DNA of 64,000 nt from Merluccius polli (lineage: Eukaryota > Chordata > Actinopteri > Gadiformes > Merlucciidae), in the NCBI GenBank assembly GCA_030340625.1, contig JAOPHQ010004838.1, forward strand, positions 465,001-529,000. The letters run 5' to 3'. This document shows positions 23,558 through 36,124 of the stretch, piece after piece. The notes beneath the pieces were generated by a model. It was given only the letters and a program-made list of their open reading frames with translations, made no database searches and had not been told where the DNA came from. A program made the translations under genes and the position numbers. Each line of letters opens with the position of its first letter. The stretch's first letter is position 1.

Positions 23558-24819
23558 TGGATATCTAACAGATACGCTGCCTCGAGTTTCTGCCCTCCCC
23601 CCAGTTGTGTGGTTTGGTAGTACCTGGGCAGGCGTGGCCTCTATGACGCATATGTTTTGATTGGCTAGTGTTGAGCGCCCGCCCCCAGTGTATGTGTGCT
23701 GCCATCTGGTGGCCAGGTGCGGTTAATACAGCTTATATATTTGTTCCTGTTCCCTTGTGGCTATGTGAGGATATTACAGCCTGTTGATACATATGGTATT
23801 ATTTATTCGTAACAACGTGAACTATTCTACACACATTTACTAACACTTGCAGGCTTACTTTTTACCACAAGTCTTAAATGTGTGGTAATGCAAATTAATG
23901 TCTTGCTCTGTATATGTTTTCTATAATTGTATGAATCTAATCTAATTCACTGTGGTCAGTGTCATGGCATGATACATATGAATGCATATGAAGTTCAGAT
24001 GGCAACATATCACACGTTGATTCAGGCTTATTTTCAGAATGACAATATGGAGAGATCATCTTGCAATGTAGGTGATTTGTTTTTATTTAACTCAATACAG
24101 CAAAACAACTGACGCAATGCTTTAAATAGAGAGACTGACAGAAGAGGAAAAACATTTACATTGAATACCTGTACATCTGAAATGTTTCTGGCGACCCTGT
24201 CTGACATTCTCTACTTTATCTCAATTCTTTTAGCTTTCTTTCACAAATGACAGTCTACATGTGTAGGCATGTAGTGTCTATACTTGGAAAACAAAAAAAT
24301 AAGTCTTGCTTTGTTTCTTGATGAAGGTTGACAAGCTTCAAACTAAACCTGTCAACAAGACAAGTGTTTAGCATATTGTCCTGTCTTCCATCAAACCTGC
24401 ACAAACCTCATCATTACAACAATGTTATAGTCAGGAAGATCTCTTGTGACCATCTAGTGTGGTCCACCTAATGTGTGGTTATAGCGTCATAATTCTTTTT
24501 TAATGTGTGCCATTAACAAATTGTCTGTTGAAGATGAGGATGAATATGAATGTATTGCCTCGTAGTGCATCTTAAACCAATGAGTAGCGTAGCGATTTCA
24601 CTCATATATTTTTCTAAATGATTTGATTTGTTACTGCGCCTTATGAATAAGCTATAAACATATTCATAAATACTTTGCTGCTCATGAAGAAAACTTTTTT
24701 TCTAGCACCTGAGTGCCAACAAATACCTAGTCTATAAGGGGTTAATGTGTAAACATCCGGATGGTCTGGGGAGGAAAGGTAGAGGAGAACGGCACAGGTC
24801 AAATCTTTATTCCACATAT
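23558..24819. other. AT-rich intergenic sequence; no gene seen
   Basis: No repeats above microsatellite scale, no splice-bounded frame and no transposon ends were recognised. Confidence 0.5.
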
Positions 24820-25080
24820 CTCCCCCTCCAAATCCCCTGCAGCACAGTTCAATTCCAGATCACGGCATGGTACCGCGCTCCTAATCTTACATCTATCAAA
24901 GGTTTGTAAGGTACACAAAATAAGTATATATTTTGAAAAACATTACATACAGGCAAAGCTTGGTACCTGTATGGATGAGAGGTATTACATAAGCTGGCTT
25001 TTTGTCCTTCATAGTCTAGTGTCTTAGACTAGAATAATCATTGTTATAGATTTTTGCATTTTTTTGCCTCGATACCTGAA
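24820..25080 (+). repeat. Dispersed repeat, copy 2 of about 270 bp
   Basis: Same orientation as the copy at 20547-20815, 4.3 kb away. Shared landmarks run in order from AGCACAGTTCAATTCCAGAT to TTTTTGTCCTTCAT and ATCATTGTTATAGA. It has its own small insertions around 25020-25070. Confidence 0.75.
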
Positions 25081-26819
25081 AGAAATGTATTTCATAAAAT
25101 ATAATGCCACCAAAAGATCAGAGATATGCCGATATAACCTCAGGCTACGGATAAAAGTGTTAATTCATTCACTATAACTTTAGTTGGTCTTGCTAGTCCT
25201 GCTGTGGATGTTGTATGTAGTCAAAAAATGCGTATTGATTCCTTGAGATTAGAGCTACTTGACTTTGATATTTGTTTAGTTATGTATTTTTTAAAGTGTA
25301 TTTTTTAAAATTAGAATGTTCTGGGTGAATGAACAAATGGACTTGGTTGCACTTGGACAACAGGCTCCTCACACAACACGAAGTTCAGAGAGACAAATAA
25401 ATGTTTTACACCCGCTAAAACGCGCCTGCCATCCGACCGCGCATTTTTGAGCTGATGTTATCTGTGAAAGAAAGAGGACTGGCAAAGTAATGGTCTACTC
25501 TAGATGCTAGAAGGGATGGCTCTGAGGCATTTCTCTCACCCCCCCCCCCCCGCCCCCCCCAAAAAAAAACAACGAGAAAGGAAAGGAACATTGGCATTGC
25601 TTATGAAATGGTAATAACCACACCCCCTGCCCACCCAGCACACCCCCCAGGAGTCATCCTGGGGGGTGACTGTGTCTGACGATCACATCTGCGCGTTGGA
25701 CCTCGAGGTGCCCATCGTAAAGCTAAAAGACACTACGTCTGTGGCTCCGTGTGACCTTTCCTCAGACGAGAATAACGCATGCTTGTTAATTATGTAGATA
25801 AAAAAGTCATTTTTTTATGGCGCGCACATCTCTCAGCTTTCATTTCAGTCTATAAACACCTCGGAGAAACAGAACACAGGGGTCACTGACGAAGTAAAAT
25901 CATGGCGCACACGTTATTGAGCACAGTATTTCACGCCCACCACAAAAAAAATACAACAACGTTAAGCATTTGGGGCATTGTGGTTTTAAGCAATATAACT
26001 GGCAAACGTTTTGTGGAACAATTGTGAGGAATTAATGTTTCCTGGTTTGAGTCTCCTTTAGAAATGTCTTTCAAACTAAATATTTCTGTTGTAATGTAAC
26101 AACTGTATAAAGTCTACGATAACAAGCATATAGACAACATGACATGTTTTGAGACTTATAGGATTGCCAACGTTAAGCTTTTGGTGTATTGATTGTGTAT
26201 TTTTATATATTGTATAAGTGAGTTGTACATACCTCAGATTTAATCAACTTCAACCTGCACACTACCTGTATGTAGGCTGAACTTTTTACTGGAAGCATGG
26301 CTTTTGTTGAAAAGTATTTGAAGTTACAAGTGTCTAAAGAATGAAAACCTATCCACCCACAACTCAATCGACCCAGGGTTGTTTTCTCTGTCAAGTCTCT
26401 CAGTTTACCAAAACCAATATGCGGAGACTTAAAAAGGGAGAAAGAAAAATGAAAAGGGAAAGAAAATTCACCTTTTGAACCGCAAAGTGATGGTTCTAGT
26501 GAAAAAGCGACACGCAGGTTTTGAGAGGGAGATGTTTTAATCAAGACATCTCGCCGATTTGCATATTAATACCGCATTGCATTTTGCATTCTTTGTGTTG
26601 AAGCTCCCTGAAAAACCGAGCCTCGCTTGTTATGACACCGCTTGGTCTCAGTGGGATGTTGTGTTTCAAAAGGCAGGTCCAAGAAATAAAGAAAAAAATA
26701 AATCAAGTAGAATCTACTACAAGATTGCTGCGGCGTTGTCAGGATGTGAGCGCGCTGTTGACATCCAACATTTAAAGAGTGGTGGGATTTTTAGTGTGTG
26801 TGCGATAAAGAGAGGGAGT

Positions 26820-26820
<1 letters not shown>
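25081..26820. other. Intergenic sequence; no gene seen
   Basis: Poly-C/poly-A low complexity at 25539-25569. A short inverted motif (CCCCCCAGGAGTCATCCTGGGGGG) lies at about 25645-25668. Otherwise featureless. Confidence 0.5.

Positions 26821-26880
<60 letters not shown>
26821..26880. repeat. (GA)n microsatellite
   Basis: 60 bases of nearly perfect GA, extended on both sides by interrupted GA. Confidence 0.95.
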
Positions 26881-26885
<5 letters not shown>

Positions 26886-28421
26886 AAAAGGTCCATATTT
26901 ATTCAGCCAAGGGGATTGCTGACGCGAGCAAGATCCCAACTGTCAAAAGTTTCCTCTCGTCGACACTGAACGCCCCGCCGATCTATTTCAGTTCGCCACA
27001 CTCCAATTTATATTTGTCTCCACTATTGTGTCCTGTCCTCCTCCTCCTCTTCCTCCTGCTCGTCCTCCTCCCCTGTCACTCTGCCGTCCGTCTCACTGCG
27101 GGGTGCGAGCCGCTCATCCCGGTCATAATGACCTCCTCTGGGACCCGGGGATGCTTGGGGGCAGGCTGGGGGGTGGGGGGGGTGGGGGTAGTAGAGGTTG
27201 ACTTTTAAGTCTTTTAATGTCCAAGGCTGTACACTGCAAGTGCGAGACCTCTTCCCCATCGAAGACCTCGTCGCGGCACAATAAAAATGCGGTGACATCC
27301 GCAGCCAGGATAAAAGGGTCCAGCAAAGCAGCAGAGTTGCTCACTGACAACTGATCTTGTTACCCTGTGAAATGTCACTCACTTAATGGACACATGGGAT
27401 AAATTGGCAGCTCGGTTGGTTGAACAAGGCCAATGCAACACACACACGCACGCACACACGCACACGCATGCAGAAAAACGTGGTTCTCCTAAAGAAAATA
27501 AGCTACCGTTAGTGGGTTAGCTGTGTGTGTGCCATGTGTTTCGTGGCCATGTATGGGAGTGTGGCTCTCCACTGGAGTCCACTGGTGTGAGTCGCCTCAG
27601 GGCTGACTCCAGGTCTGCGGCCGGTGGCTCGGTCAAGGGCCCTAAAGGGAGTACTTACCTGATATTTGCGGCGTTTTGGTGTTGGGGCATGTGAACACGA
27701 GGAGAACATGCCGACTGTGGAGTGGAGTGATGAGAGACGGCGAGATGAGAGATGGAGAGATGAGCTTCATCTTCAACATCAAGTTTCATCAAGTTTCTTA
27801 TGATGAGGGAAGGTGGAGAGAGGGAGGAAGGAAAATGTTTTTGTGTGTGTGAGTTGATCATTTTAATCACATTCCCTGGCATGTCCAGCAGCCCTCTGAA
27901 GGAATAAAGGTCGACTGACAAGACTTTCACTTGATTCTGTGCGATCGAATGGACAGATATAAACCACTGTCACTCCGGCGTAATCTATGACTCGCAAAAC
28001 CAGGGGGAAAAAAAAATACTGCTCGTCTCGCAACTTTATTTGAAAAACTAATCAGTCTCAGACAAGCTGGAGCCAAAACCTTGAGGGAGTGCTAAAACCC
28101 TGCTTGTCAGTTAAAGTGCTGTTTATTCAGGCATTTATTTTTATATTTCTACCATTTATGATGTGTGATACCATTCACTCTCCTACGTTTTTTACCGATA
28201 CTTTGGATATGCAAAGTAGGCCTTCATCTCAATGCGGCACATCAAAACTGCAAAACCAAACAGGAACTACACATCCCCTTCACACTCTCGCAACAACAAA
28301 ACCACACACTCCCCCAAAAAAATATCCCTGGCCATTAAAATCCGAACATCATCATTGAAATCAATTAGGATCATGTCTGTGCCAACATCTGCTTGACATG
28401 CGGTAACCCCTACGGTCTTCA

Positions 28422-28455
<34 letters not shown>

Positions 28456-30697
28456 CCTTTCTCTCTCTACATGTATACTGGTCTGTGTTATGGTAATATA
28501 TTTGTCTATTTTGGGATTAAAACGATACCACCAGCTCTTCCTGCCGATCTACCTTCCTTACCCGTCTGCTTGTGTGATTGCAAACGGGAAAATGTTTCAG
28601 TTTTTTGGACTCCAGCAGCAATGTAAAGTGGAACGGGGTAAGTCTTGCCGTGATGGAGGATTTGATGTGGATATTTGAGAATCACAAACATGTGGCATCA
28701 TTAAGGACACTTACACAGTTAGCGGAGCAGTTGGCACGGCGTAATACCCACTTGTTAGTTCACTCATTCAATCGCTGCATGTTATATGCTACACAAAAAT
28801 ACAACCCAAAACGACCCAAAAGCGGTTGCTAGTTCGAAGCCCTGCTCCTCCTGGCTTGGAAGTGTCATGACTGACTCATAAGGTCACTTCCTGCTGCAAC
28901 CGTGCTGAGCATTGTTGGGGAATGGACTACAATTGACTACAAAGCCCTGTTGACACAGATGTGTAAAATTAAACACGTTTGATTTATTGTGTTTTTATTC
29001 TTTTTAAATATATGTCCTGTTCTATGAAGTATTTGTGGTAAATGCTTTTACCAATATCTCACCCAATACATTTGGATATAATTAATTGTCACATTAACAG
29101 ATGGACTGTGTGTATTAACTATACAATTGTTGCCAACACAACATCGTATTAAAAAGGGACAAGAAAAAAAAAAATACAAACAATCCTAACTAATGACATC
29201 ATAATAATGAGAAATAAAATCCTTCCTTGTGTTTCTGCTATCCGTTACTCATGCTCACGAATGTAATTCCAAGTAGTAAATTTAATATGCTCTGATTGGC
29301 CCAGCACGCAGAGATCGCAAAATGGTGAAATTTATTGCGATTTGTACTTTGTGCTCTCACCTTGTAAAGAGCTAGAACAAGCGCAACGCTAGGGACTCGT
29401 AAACGGCTCTCCTTTAACCTCTGCTGTAAGTTTGTAATTTATTTTTCCTCGGCTAATTATTCAGATTCATTAGCGATGTCATTCTATGGAAGGAAGCTGG
29501 TATCAGGCTCCCAAAGCTGTGATACGGACGCTCTCCTCTTGGTCTTTCAATGGGGGAACGGGGAGAAGGGGTAAAAAGAGAGAGGAGAGGAGGAGGAGGA
29601 GGAGGAGGAGGAGGAGGAGGAGCTCCTCAAGGGCTCATAAAAGGCTGCATTAAGCTCCTCTAATTAAATTGAACTCTCCCCTTCTAAACAGCGGCCGTGG
29701 CATCAGGGGGCTTAACGCAGCGCTCTTCAGGGGTGCTCTCGCTCCCTGCCTCTGACTGCTGTGTCTACAGCACTCTGGAGCATTCTGACCTGAGCCATCA
29801 ATGAAGAGCAAGCATCACAAACACTCAACTCTTTTCAACAGGGCAGCCTTGATTTAAAATGCATTGGGCACTTTGAGTGGCCACGCTGCTGTCGCCGCTG
29901 CCGCTGCTGCCGCTGCTGCTTATAGACCGTAGACCGTAATCCCTAATCCTCCATAATGGCACCAAGAAAATGGACATTGGGTGCGCATTGATGAATAACA
30001 CAAACAGAGTGTATAAAGTAATGCCCATTAGTCATCTTTGGTCAAGTTAAGTCTTTTTCTGAGTGGCGTATCTCTCATTTATTTATTTTTGTTTACCCTA
30101 TTCCCTGGGCCGCTGCTTTTCTTGTTATTCACCTTGTGCGTCTTTTTTGTGTTGCGGTACGGGGAGAAATCCATGGAAATAAAGGAGCTACCTATCAAAA
30201 GCACAACTCAAAGAGGAGAAAAACAATGTGCATTCTAGGCTGGCCTGTCAGGGGGGAAATTATCTTCCTTCTTCCCATCTTCTTTTTGTAATGGCCCACT
30301 TTCTTTTGCTTTGAAACACGGTTACGTGCCTCTGAAACCTTGACCAGTTAAATTGGCGCAAGCTTGATTTATTTTTTACATTTTTTTTCCCACCTTGACA
30401 GAATGACTGGTGAGTGGACACTAGACCACATCCTCCATTTCACAGTGGGGAGCCCTTTGCTTTTTTTCTTTTCTTCTGTTTTTCCGTCAAGAGATGCACT
30501 TCTTTCTTAGACCGCGCTGTCACAGCTCTTCAGCTGTTCCACCGAACCGTATACAGTCTCATGTGTCTTGACGTGCATAGCACCTGCTGGCTTGAATTAG
30601 CTTTGACCTTCGCTGCAATTTCTTTATAGTATTTATTTTCTCTCTTACACCTATGTTACGAGTGAAGAATCATGCTGAGGAAGGTTAGCGTGCCCCT
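26881..30697. other. Intergenic block with two GC-raised low-repeat patches
   Basis: A CpG-containing patch at 26960-27320 has no consistent frame. CT repeats lie at 28421-28468 and (GGA)n at about 29586-29621. The patch at 29360-29720, apart from the GGA run, has CTAATTATTCAG and TTCATTAGCGATG cores and looks like regulatory DNA. A (CTGCCG)-type trinucleotide stretch is at 29890-29920. No gene was recognised. Confidence 0.35.
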
Positions 30698-30700
30698 TTA

Positions 30701-31681
30701 CTGTGCGTTCACACCAAAAGCGCACAAAGAGGAAAATGATCCCGGAAGTCATTCATTGTGTATTGGGCGCCAGGCGGACAAAGAGGGAAAAGAGGAATAG
30801 GCGGACTCGGGTGGACTAGGCGACTTAGGAGGATAAAAAAAGTTAAAAATCCTCCAACTTTATGTAAATGAGCTATGACGCGACTAGGAGGGAAAGGTGG
30901 AAAATCCATGATAGCCAATGGGGATGTCTCGTTCTGCCGTCGTCCCTCGGTCAGATCTGTCCCAGAAAACAACCCGCGTAACTTAGTTCCTACCAAACAT
31001 TCGTTCCAAGATGTCGCTGGAAATGCTGATCGCCGCCGTAGCAGAACACCTCTATGATGTCCTCTATGATTTGACAACATTACATTTGGCAAAATCGGTG
31101 TTTATTTGGGATGATCATTTCCGTAAATAAGATTGGGGAGTAACCCGACGAGGTGTCCATTAACAGAAATGAATGGACGACGCGGAGGCGTTCGCGTCGG
31201 ACGGTTGCTTCCGCGAAGTACCATGGTCACTTACGAAAGAATGAAATAAAATATGTATGTTGAAATCGTGAGGTTTTTTTTATTTTTACAAGTCAAGCAG
31301 ACTATTTAATATCTCCCGTATGCAGGCGTTGCCAAGCAACGTGGCCATAGCGTCTTCATAGCGTCAACGTCTTGTGTAAAAGATGGTGTAAATAAACACT
31401 TTTTAACCTACACTCTCCAGCCAATCGGAGTAATTCTGTTTTTAATGACTTTATCAAGTAACTTTCCATCAAGTAACTTTCCGTGATCAACGATGTCGGT
31501 AAATGGGCTGTGCTACAGCAGTAGTTGCGTGGTGGTGTTTAGCGCGTGTGGCGTGCTGGCCCTTTAAATTAAAAAAAAAGCAAGAACGAACATTCTGAAG
31601 GGGGACAGAAGCGACAAAAGCGACTTAGGTGGAGTGGACAAGGAGGATTCCTCTTTGTGCGCTTTTGGTGTGAACGCACAG
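30701..31681. mobile_element. PIF/Harbinger-like element (981 bp)
   Basis: The ends form a long perfect inverted repeat. The left end starts CTGTGCGTTCACACCAAAAG (30701) and the right end finishes CTTTTGGTGTGAACGCACAG (31681). Both are flanked by TTA (30698-30700 and 31682-31684). A 3-base TSD of this kind is the PIF/Harbinger rule. No DDE nuclease domain is present, so it is non-autonomous. Related subterminal phrases of the type GGCGACTTAGG/GCGACTTAGGTGG occur near both ends. Confidence 0.8.
31011..31130 (+). CDS. Short open frame inside the Harbinger-like element, function unknown
   Basis: An ATG at 31011 opens 39 codons to TAA at 31128-31130 (starts MSLEMLIAAVAEHLYDVLYD). It lies wholly inside the element and may be the remnant of a transposon-encoded protein. 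The first residues faintly recall the start of MADF/Myb-like DNA-binding domains, but the domain is not complete and I do not claim it. It could equally be a chance frame. No splice donor was recognised at its end. Confidence 0.2.
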   Translation: MSLEMLIAAVAEHLYDVLYDLTTLHLAKSVFIWDDHFRK

Positions 31682-31684
31682 TTA

Positions 31685-32850
31685 GACTATAATAACATGC
31701 TTTCTCTCTCTCGCTCTCTCTCTCTCTCCTACCCATGTCCCATTGATTGTTCTCAGTTGAAATAATGGGAGCTATACTATTTTTCACCACCTGCGTCACG
31801 TTCACAAAATGGTGGTACCAGTCTTTGAATAGAGAGACGTATGTCACCATAAGCGTTTTTCAATCTCTCTTCAAAGCACGATTTTAAAAGTGCTTGTGAG
31901 AACGCAACGCAAAGAGAGCTGTTTTTTCTCCGCATCCGGCGGGAAACGGTTGTACGACAGATGTTTGTGGACAACCGTCATCTTACATATCGCTAGTCAA
32001 TCAAATTGACTAGCAATTTGCTATATGTAGCTTATCACCAAAAGTAGGCAGCGGTCTTATGCAAATTTCTCTGTGCTGTGCTTTTTTTTTTTGCGATTCC
32101 TAGTCCTTGTAATTATGTTATTGAACATGATTCAATAACCAAAGCCGTGTCAATGGGTACAACCACGGCCGCTACGTCGCTGCGAAATTCTCGAACATCC
32201 TAAAACGGACGTGGTCCAATCTGAAACCTGTTATGTTCGTGCGCATAGATCTCTCAAGGATCTCCTGGTTAACTGCCCTGTGTATTAACAGCCTGAGATG
32301 GTTGTGAGCGTATTGTGCCCTTTGTGTGAACAGATGGGGTCTTTATTTTTTGGGGGGATATCCAGATTCTACAAAAAAATGTTGGAGGAATCTGGATATT
32401 TCTCTGGTGTAAACAAGGCCCATGACACCATGTGTGTAGTTAAATCGGAAAACAAAGTCAATCATCTAAATCAGTGTGACTATATTTGGGAACTTGTTGA
32501 CCTGTTTTGTTTCCTGTCACGACATTCACTTTCTCCGACTTTCTGACTACCTCGACATCTGGCAATCTTTGCACCCCCGCAAGAGATGTCTGCTTTGTGG
32601 CAATCAATTAGGGTGAAATGGCGGGGGGTGCTCAGTTTGGCTTATTATAGATGATCATGTGTTGTGCAACACACACATTAAATTACACCTTAAACAAACA
32701 CACACACAGTTGGCTGGTCTTGGCTTTGTTTTTCTGTTAGAAAATAACTAATACATTTAAGATGAATAAAGTGATGCAAGTTTTAGTAACGTATTTTCAA
32801 GTCTTAACTAATTGATAAGAGATAATTAGAAGGACTAGTCTTCGTTTTGA
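31685..32850. other. Intergenic sequence; no gene seen
   Basis: A CT tract is at 31701-31728. A short hairpin (GCTAGTCAAT, three bases, then its complement) lies at about 31992-32014. A repeat-poor stretch follows at 32140-32640. Confidence 0.5.
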
Positions 32851-32858
32851 TATCACAC

Positions 32859-34017
32859 TAGGGATGTAACAATATACCGTAAAACGGTATATCGCGATAT
32901 GAAAAGGCAACGAATGTCAACCGTACGTTTTTTCATGTAATACCGTGTCGCGGTATAGCTGCGAGATTGCATGGTAAATGCGCACTGTCATTGTGGGGAG
33001 TCTGGTGAGCGACATTGTCATTAAAACGTTGCACTCAACATAACACTGTATGCCCAGGCAGCCCACACCACACAAAATAATAAAGCATTGACACAACACC
33101 ACTGAAATATGACTCCTAACTTGAAAATCAACAGTCCCCTCTCACGTGGACCTTTGTTTGTAAACACTAGCCAGCTCAGTGTTGCACTGTCCGTTACAAC
33201 AACATTATGCACACAGCAGCCAAGAAGAGAAAACGCTAGCAGAGATAAAAAGAGAAAGAATAGCGATTGAAACTAGCTTACCTATTGGAGGAGAGAAAAA
33301 GAGAAAAAAAGCGATTGAAACTAGCTTACCTGTTGGAGCAGAAAGTGGTTCATCACGGGTCAGTAATTATGAATCCTGGCGAACAAGAAATTGCAGAAGG
33401 AGAGGATGCATCTCCGCTATTTAGGCCACCAAAACGGACCAGGTCGGCAGTGTGGGAATTTTTCGGCTATCCAAAGGATGAAGACGGCAAAATTCTTGAA
33501 GATGGAATGCCGACTTGCAAACGCTGCAAGAGTAAAGTGCCTTGCAAAGCGGCAAACACGTCCAACATGGCACATCATCTCCGTGAGAAACATCCACAAG
33601 ACCATGCCAAAATCGTCAAATCCACGGTAAGGTTGGCGAACATCCATGACAGATGATATAAATATGTCCAATGATCCTTAATATGTTCACCATAACTTTA
33701 CGTTAGCTTGTGTACTAGGTGACATTGCCCACCTCCGATAGTGAGAGGGAGGGAGGGGTGAGAAGAGTGCACTGTAAAAACATACATTTTGAGACAGAAT
33801 TTTTAAAATAATAATTAACAAATAAAAATATCGTAATCCTTTTTTTATTTCATCAAGTCAGAAATATTTTCTTCACAGCAAATTATTTTTTGTATGTCTT
33901 ATTTTAATCAGCAGTGCTACATCTAATTGACAGCTAAAAATTAATATTGTATCGTGATATTGTGATATTAATTTTGATATCGTATCGTACTAAAAATGTC
34001 ATACCGTTATATCCCTA
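32859..34017. mobile_element. Deleted hAT element (1159 bp) with BED-finger exon
   Basis: Exact 8-bp target-site duplication TATCACAC at 32851-32858 and 34018-34025. The termini are inverted: the left starts TAGGGATGTAACAATATACC and the right ends ATACCGTTATATCCCTA. The 8-bp duplication and TAGGGATG-type ends are typical of hAT. The whole element is far too short to hold a hAT transposase (about 600-700 residues), and only the first coding exon survives. Confidence 0.9.
33369..33626 (+). CDS. BED zinc-finger exon of a hAT transposase (ZBED-like), downstream exons missing
   Basis: The ATG at 33369 opens 86 codons up to a consensus splice donor (GTAAGG at 33627-33632, phase 0). Reading past the donor, the frame stops at 33656. 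A BED-type zinc finger is clear: an aromatic start (SAVWEFFGYP, residues 27-36), Cys50 and Cys53, then His70 and His75 (spacing C-x2-C-x16-H-x4-H). BED fingers bind DNA at the N terminus of hAT transposases and of the host ZBED proteins derived from them. No RNase-H-like catalytic core or hAT dimerisation domain follows. The exon lies inside a TSD-bounded element, so it is most likely transposon-derived. Translated alone it would be a small DNA-binding protein that could compete with the full transposase; that is inference. An in-frame alternative start exists at 33267. Confidence 0.75.
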
Positions 34018-34025
34018 TATCACAC

Positions 34026-35192
34026 ATAGTATTCCGACGGAGAAGATTTAATTAAACTTGGGTTAATGATAGGCACCTGCCGATAAGCATCTACTTCTGT
34101 TTTTATGAATAGCTCCTTAGATGCACTCTGGTATTAGCCCTCATTAACATCCCCATTAGCATAATTCAAAAGCCTATTATCAGGCTTCTGTCTTTTTCTG
34201 ATACCATCTGATGACTCATTTTGAAAGGAAAGATTTGCTTTGAGATTTATTTTTTCAGAGCCAATGAGGGATATAGGCACGACAAAAAAGAAGAAGAAAA
34301 AAAACAAACCAGAAACAAACAAAAAACAAAACAAAACAAAAAAACGCCGCCAGAAACAGTGTCTTTGACATGAGGATTATTTTCCAATGTTTACACGGGA
34401 GCTCTGTGGCGTCTCCAGACATCATCCATCATAAAGAAGCTCCTGTATCACCCCTTCTTGTCTGATCAGACCTCTTCATCTGCACCTTATTACATGCTGC
34501 GTGAAGCCCCAACTCGCTCCAGGCAGATATATACGCCGGGTGGGGTGGGGGTGAGAATGCACGCTAGACGCACAGTAAAGCCCTCCTTCAATAAAGCTTG
34601 CAAAAGTCGCAGATGTTTTCAACAAAGGGGGTTGTCGGAATAGGTAGATCGGGGAACAGCCGCCGAATTGGCTTTCTTGTTCTCAGCCATTTTCTCCAAC
34701 ATAAAACCTGCATGGAATATAGAGAGGGTAACAGCAGAGTGTGGTGGGACTTGTGTCTTAAAGGCACCACAGCACACAGTGTGTATGAAACGTGTGGAGT
34801 GGCGAAAACATTTTTTGTTTTGTTTTAAGAATTCAACAAATATATGGCTGTGTCATGTAGGCCTACCACCTGGGACAGGTGGATCAATATTTGGGCAGAT
34901 GCCACGTTGACGGCTGTGTTTATGCTGACACATCAACATTTGGTGGACTGGGAAATTATACGTTTAAATACATGTTGTTTGTCTATTACATACTGTTTGC
35001 ACTACCAGGAGCTTTATCTCTTTGTCGATAATTTAAATAAATAATAATGATAAAGAATTTATCATGGGGAGTGATGGGCTAGTTAACTATATGAGGAAAA
35101 ATACTGCCATAAGGAATATACAGGAATAAACACTTGTTTAGCACAGCGTCTCTTCTCTGTTAACTCTCGTGTCAGTAAAAAATAGCTTACTT
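34026..35192. other. Low-repeat intergenic sequence; possible regulatory DNA
   Basis: The part at 34040-34260 is free of repeats and has TTTAATTAAAC, GGTTAATGAT and CATTAGCATAATTC cores. It resembles conserved non-coding sequence, though this is untested. An A-rich (CAAAA)n stretch lies at 34310-34345. No gene seen. Confidence 0.35.
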
Positions 35193-35217
35193 CCCCCCCC
35201 CCCCCCCCCCCCCCCCC
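35193..35217. repeat. Poly-C run
   Basis: 25 uninterrupted C. Confidence 0.95.
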
Positions 35218-35474
35218 AGATATATTTCTATTGTTAAGTCTGGATTTGAATGTCTAATTAGAGTTGAAGCGGTATTTTAGCGATGCTAGGTGTGTGATGT
35301 ATGATTTTTTTTAAACATGGCAACGCTCCTATGAATAGAAATTCTCATCCAGGTTCTTGCTCTAATTGGGGTCGAGTAAATACTTGGAAAAATAATGATG
35401 TTTATACTGGATCCATTTACTGAGCCGGGGGCCTGACAAACACACTGCTTACCTGAGAGGAAAAAGATATCACA

Positions 35475-35477
<3 letters not shown>

Positions 35478-35535
<58 letters not shown>
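35478..35535. repeat. (TA)n microsatellite
   Basis: 58 bases of uninterrupted TA. A further pair of TAGTATTATATACTACA-type palindromes lies at about 35628-35668. Confidence 0.95.
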
Positions 35536-35536
<1 letters not shown>

Positions 35537-35991
35537 TTTTAATAACTTAACAACTGTATTAATCTGATAATTACCAATGACAGTAAGCTACATTTCGTAT
35601 ATATTACTACACTAAAAATGTTTCAGAATGTAGTATTATATACTACAAATGTAGTATTATATACTACATTAGGAAACTTTTATAGGGGAGAGTGGGGACA
35701 GTTTCAACAGGGGACAGTTGCAACACTTCTTATTCCTCCAATGAGAAACATGAGGACCCCCAGACCCCCTGTGGTGGTTTGGTAAAATCTCCCTACTTCT
35801 AAGGGCTCAAGGTTGGCAAGTATGCTTCTAAGTAGCATGATAAGCATATGTCACGGTTATAGTGTTTAGCCAGCACATTGATTTTTATCATGGCTGCCTG
35901 GTCGGGCACAGTTGCAACATGCTGTTGCAACTGTGCCCAGCAGCCATATAAAGAGAGACCATACGGGCCTACAACAACAACAACAACACCC

Positions 35992-36085
35992 CCTGCCACA
36001 GGACCACCGCCTGCCACAGGACCATCGCCTGCCACAGGACCACCGCCTGCCACAGGACGACCCCCTTCCACAGGACCACCCCAAA
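35992..36085. repeat. 18-bp tandem repeat, about 5 copies
   Basis: The unit is CCACAGGACCACCGCCTG with substitutions, encoding PPATGP in the Tigger remnant frame. Confidence 0.8.
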
Positions 36086-36124
36086 GGACCAGCTTCCTCC
36101 ATGCCATCTTCCACAGGACAGGAC

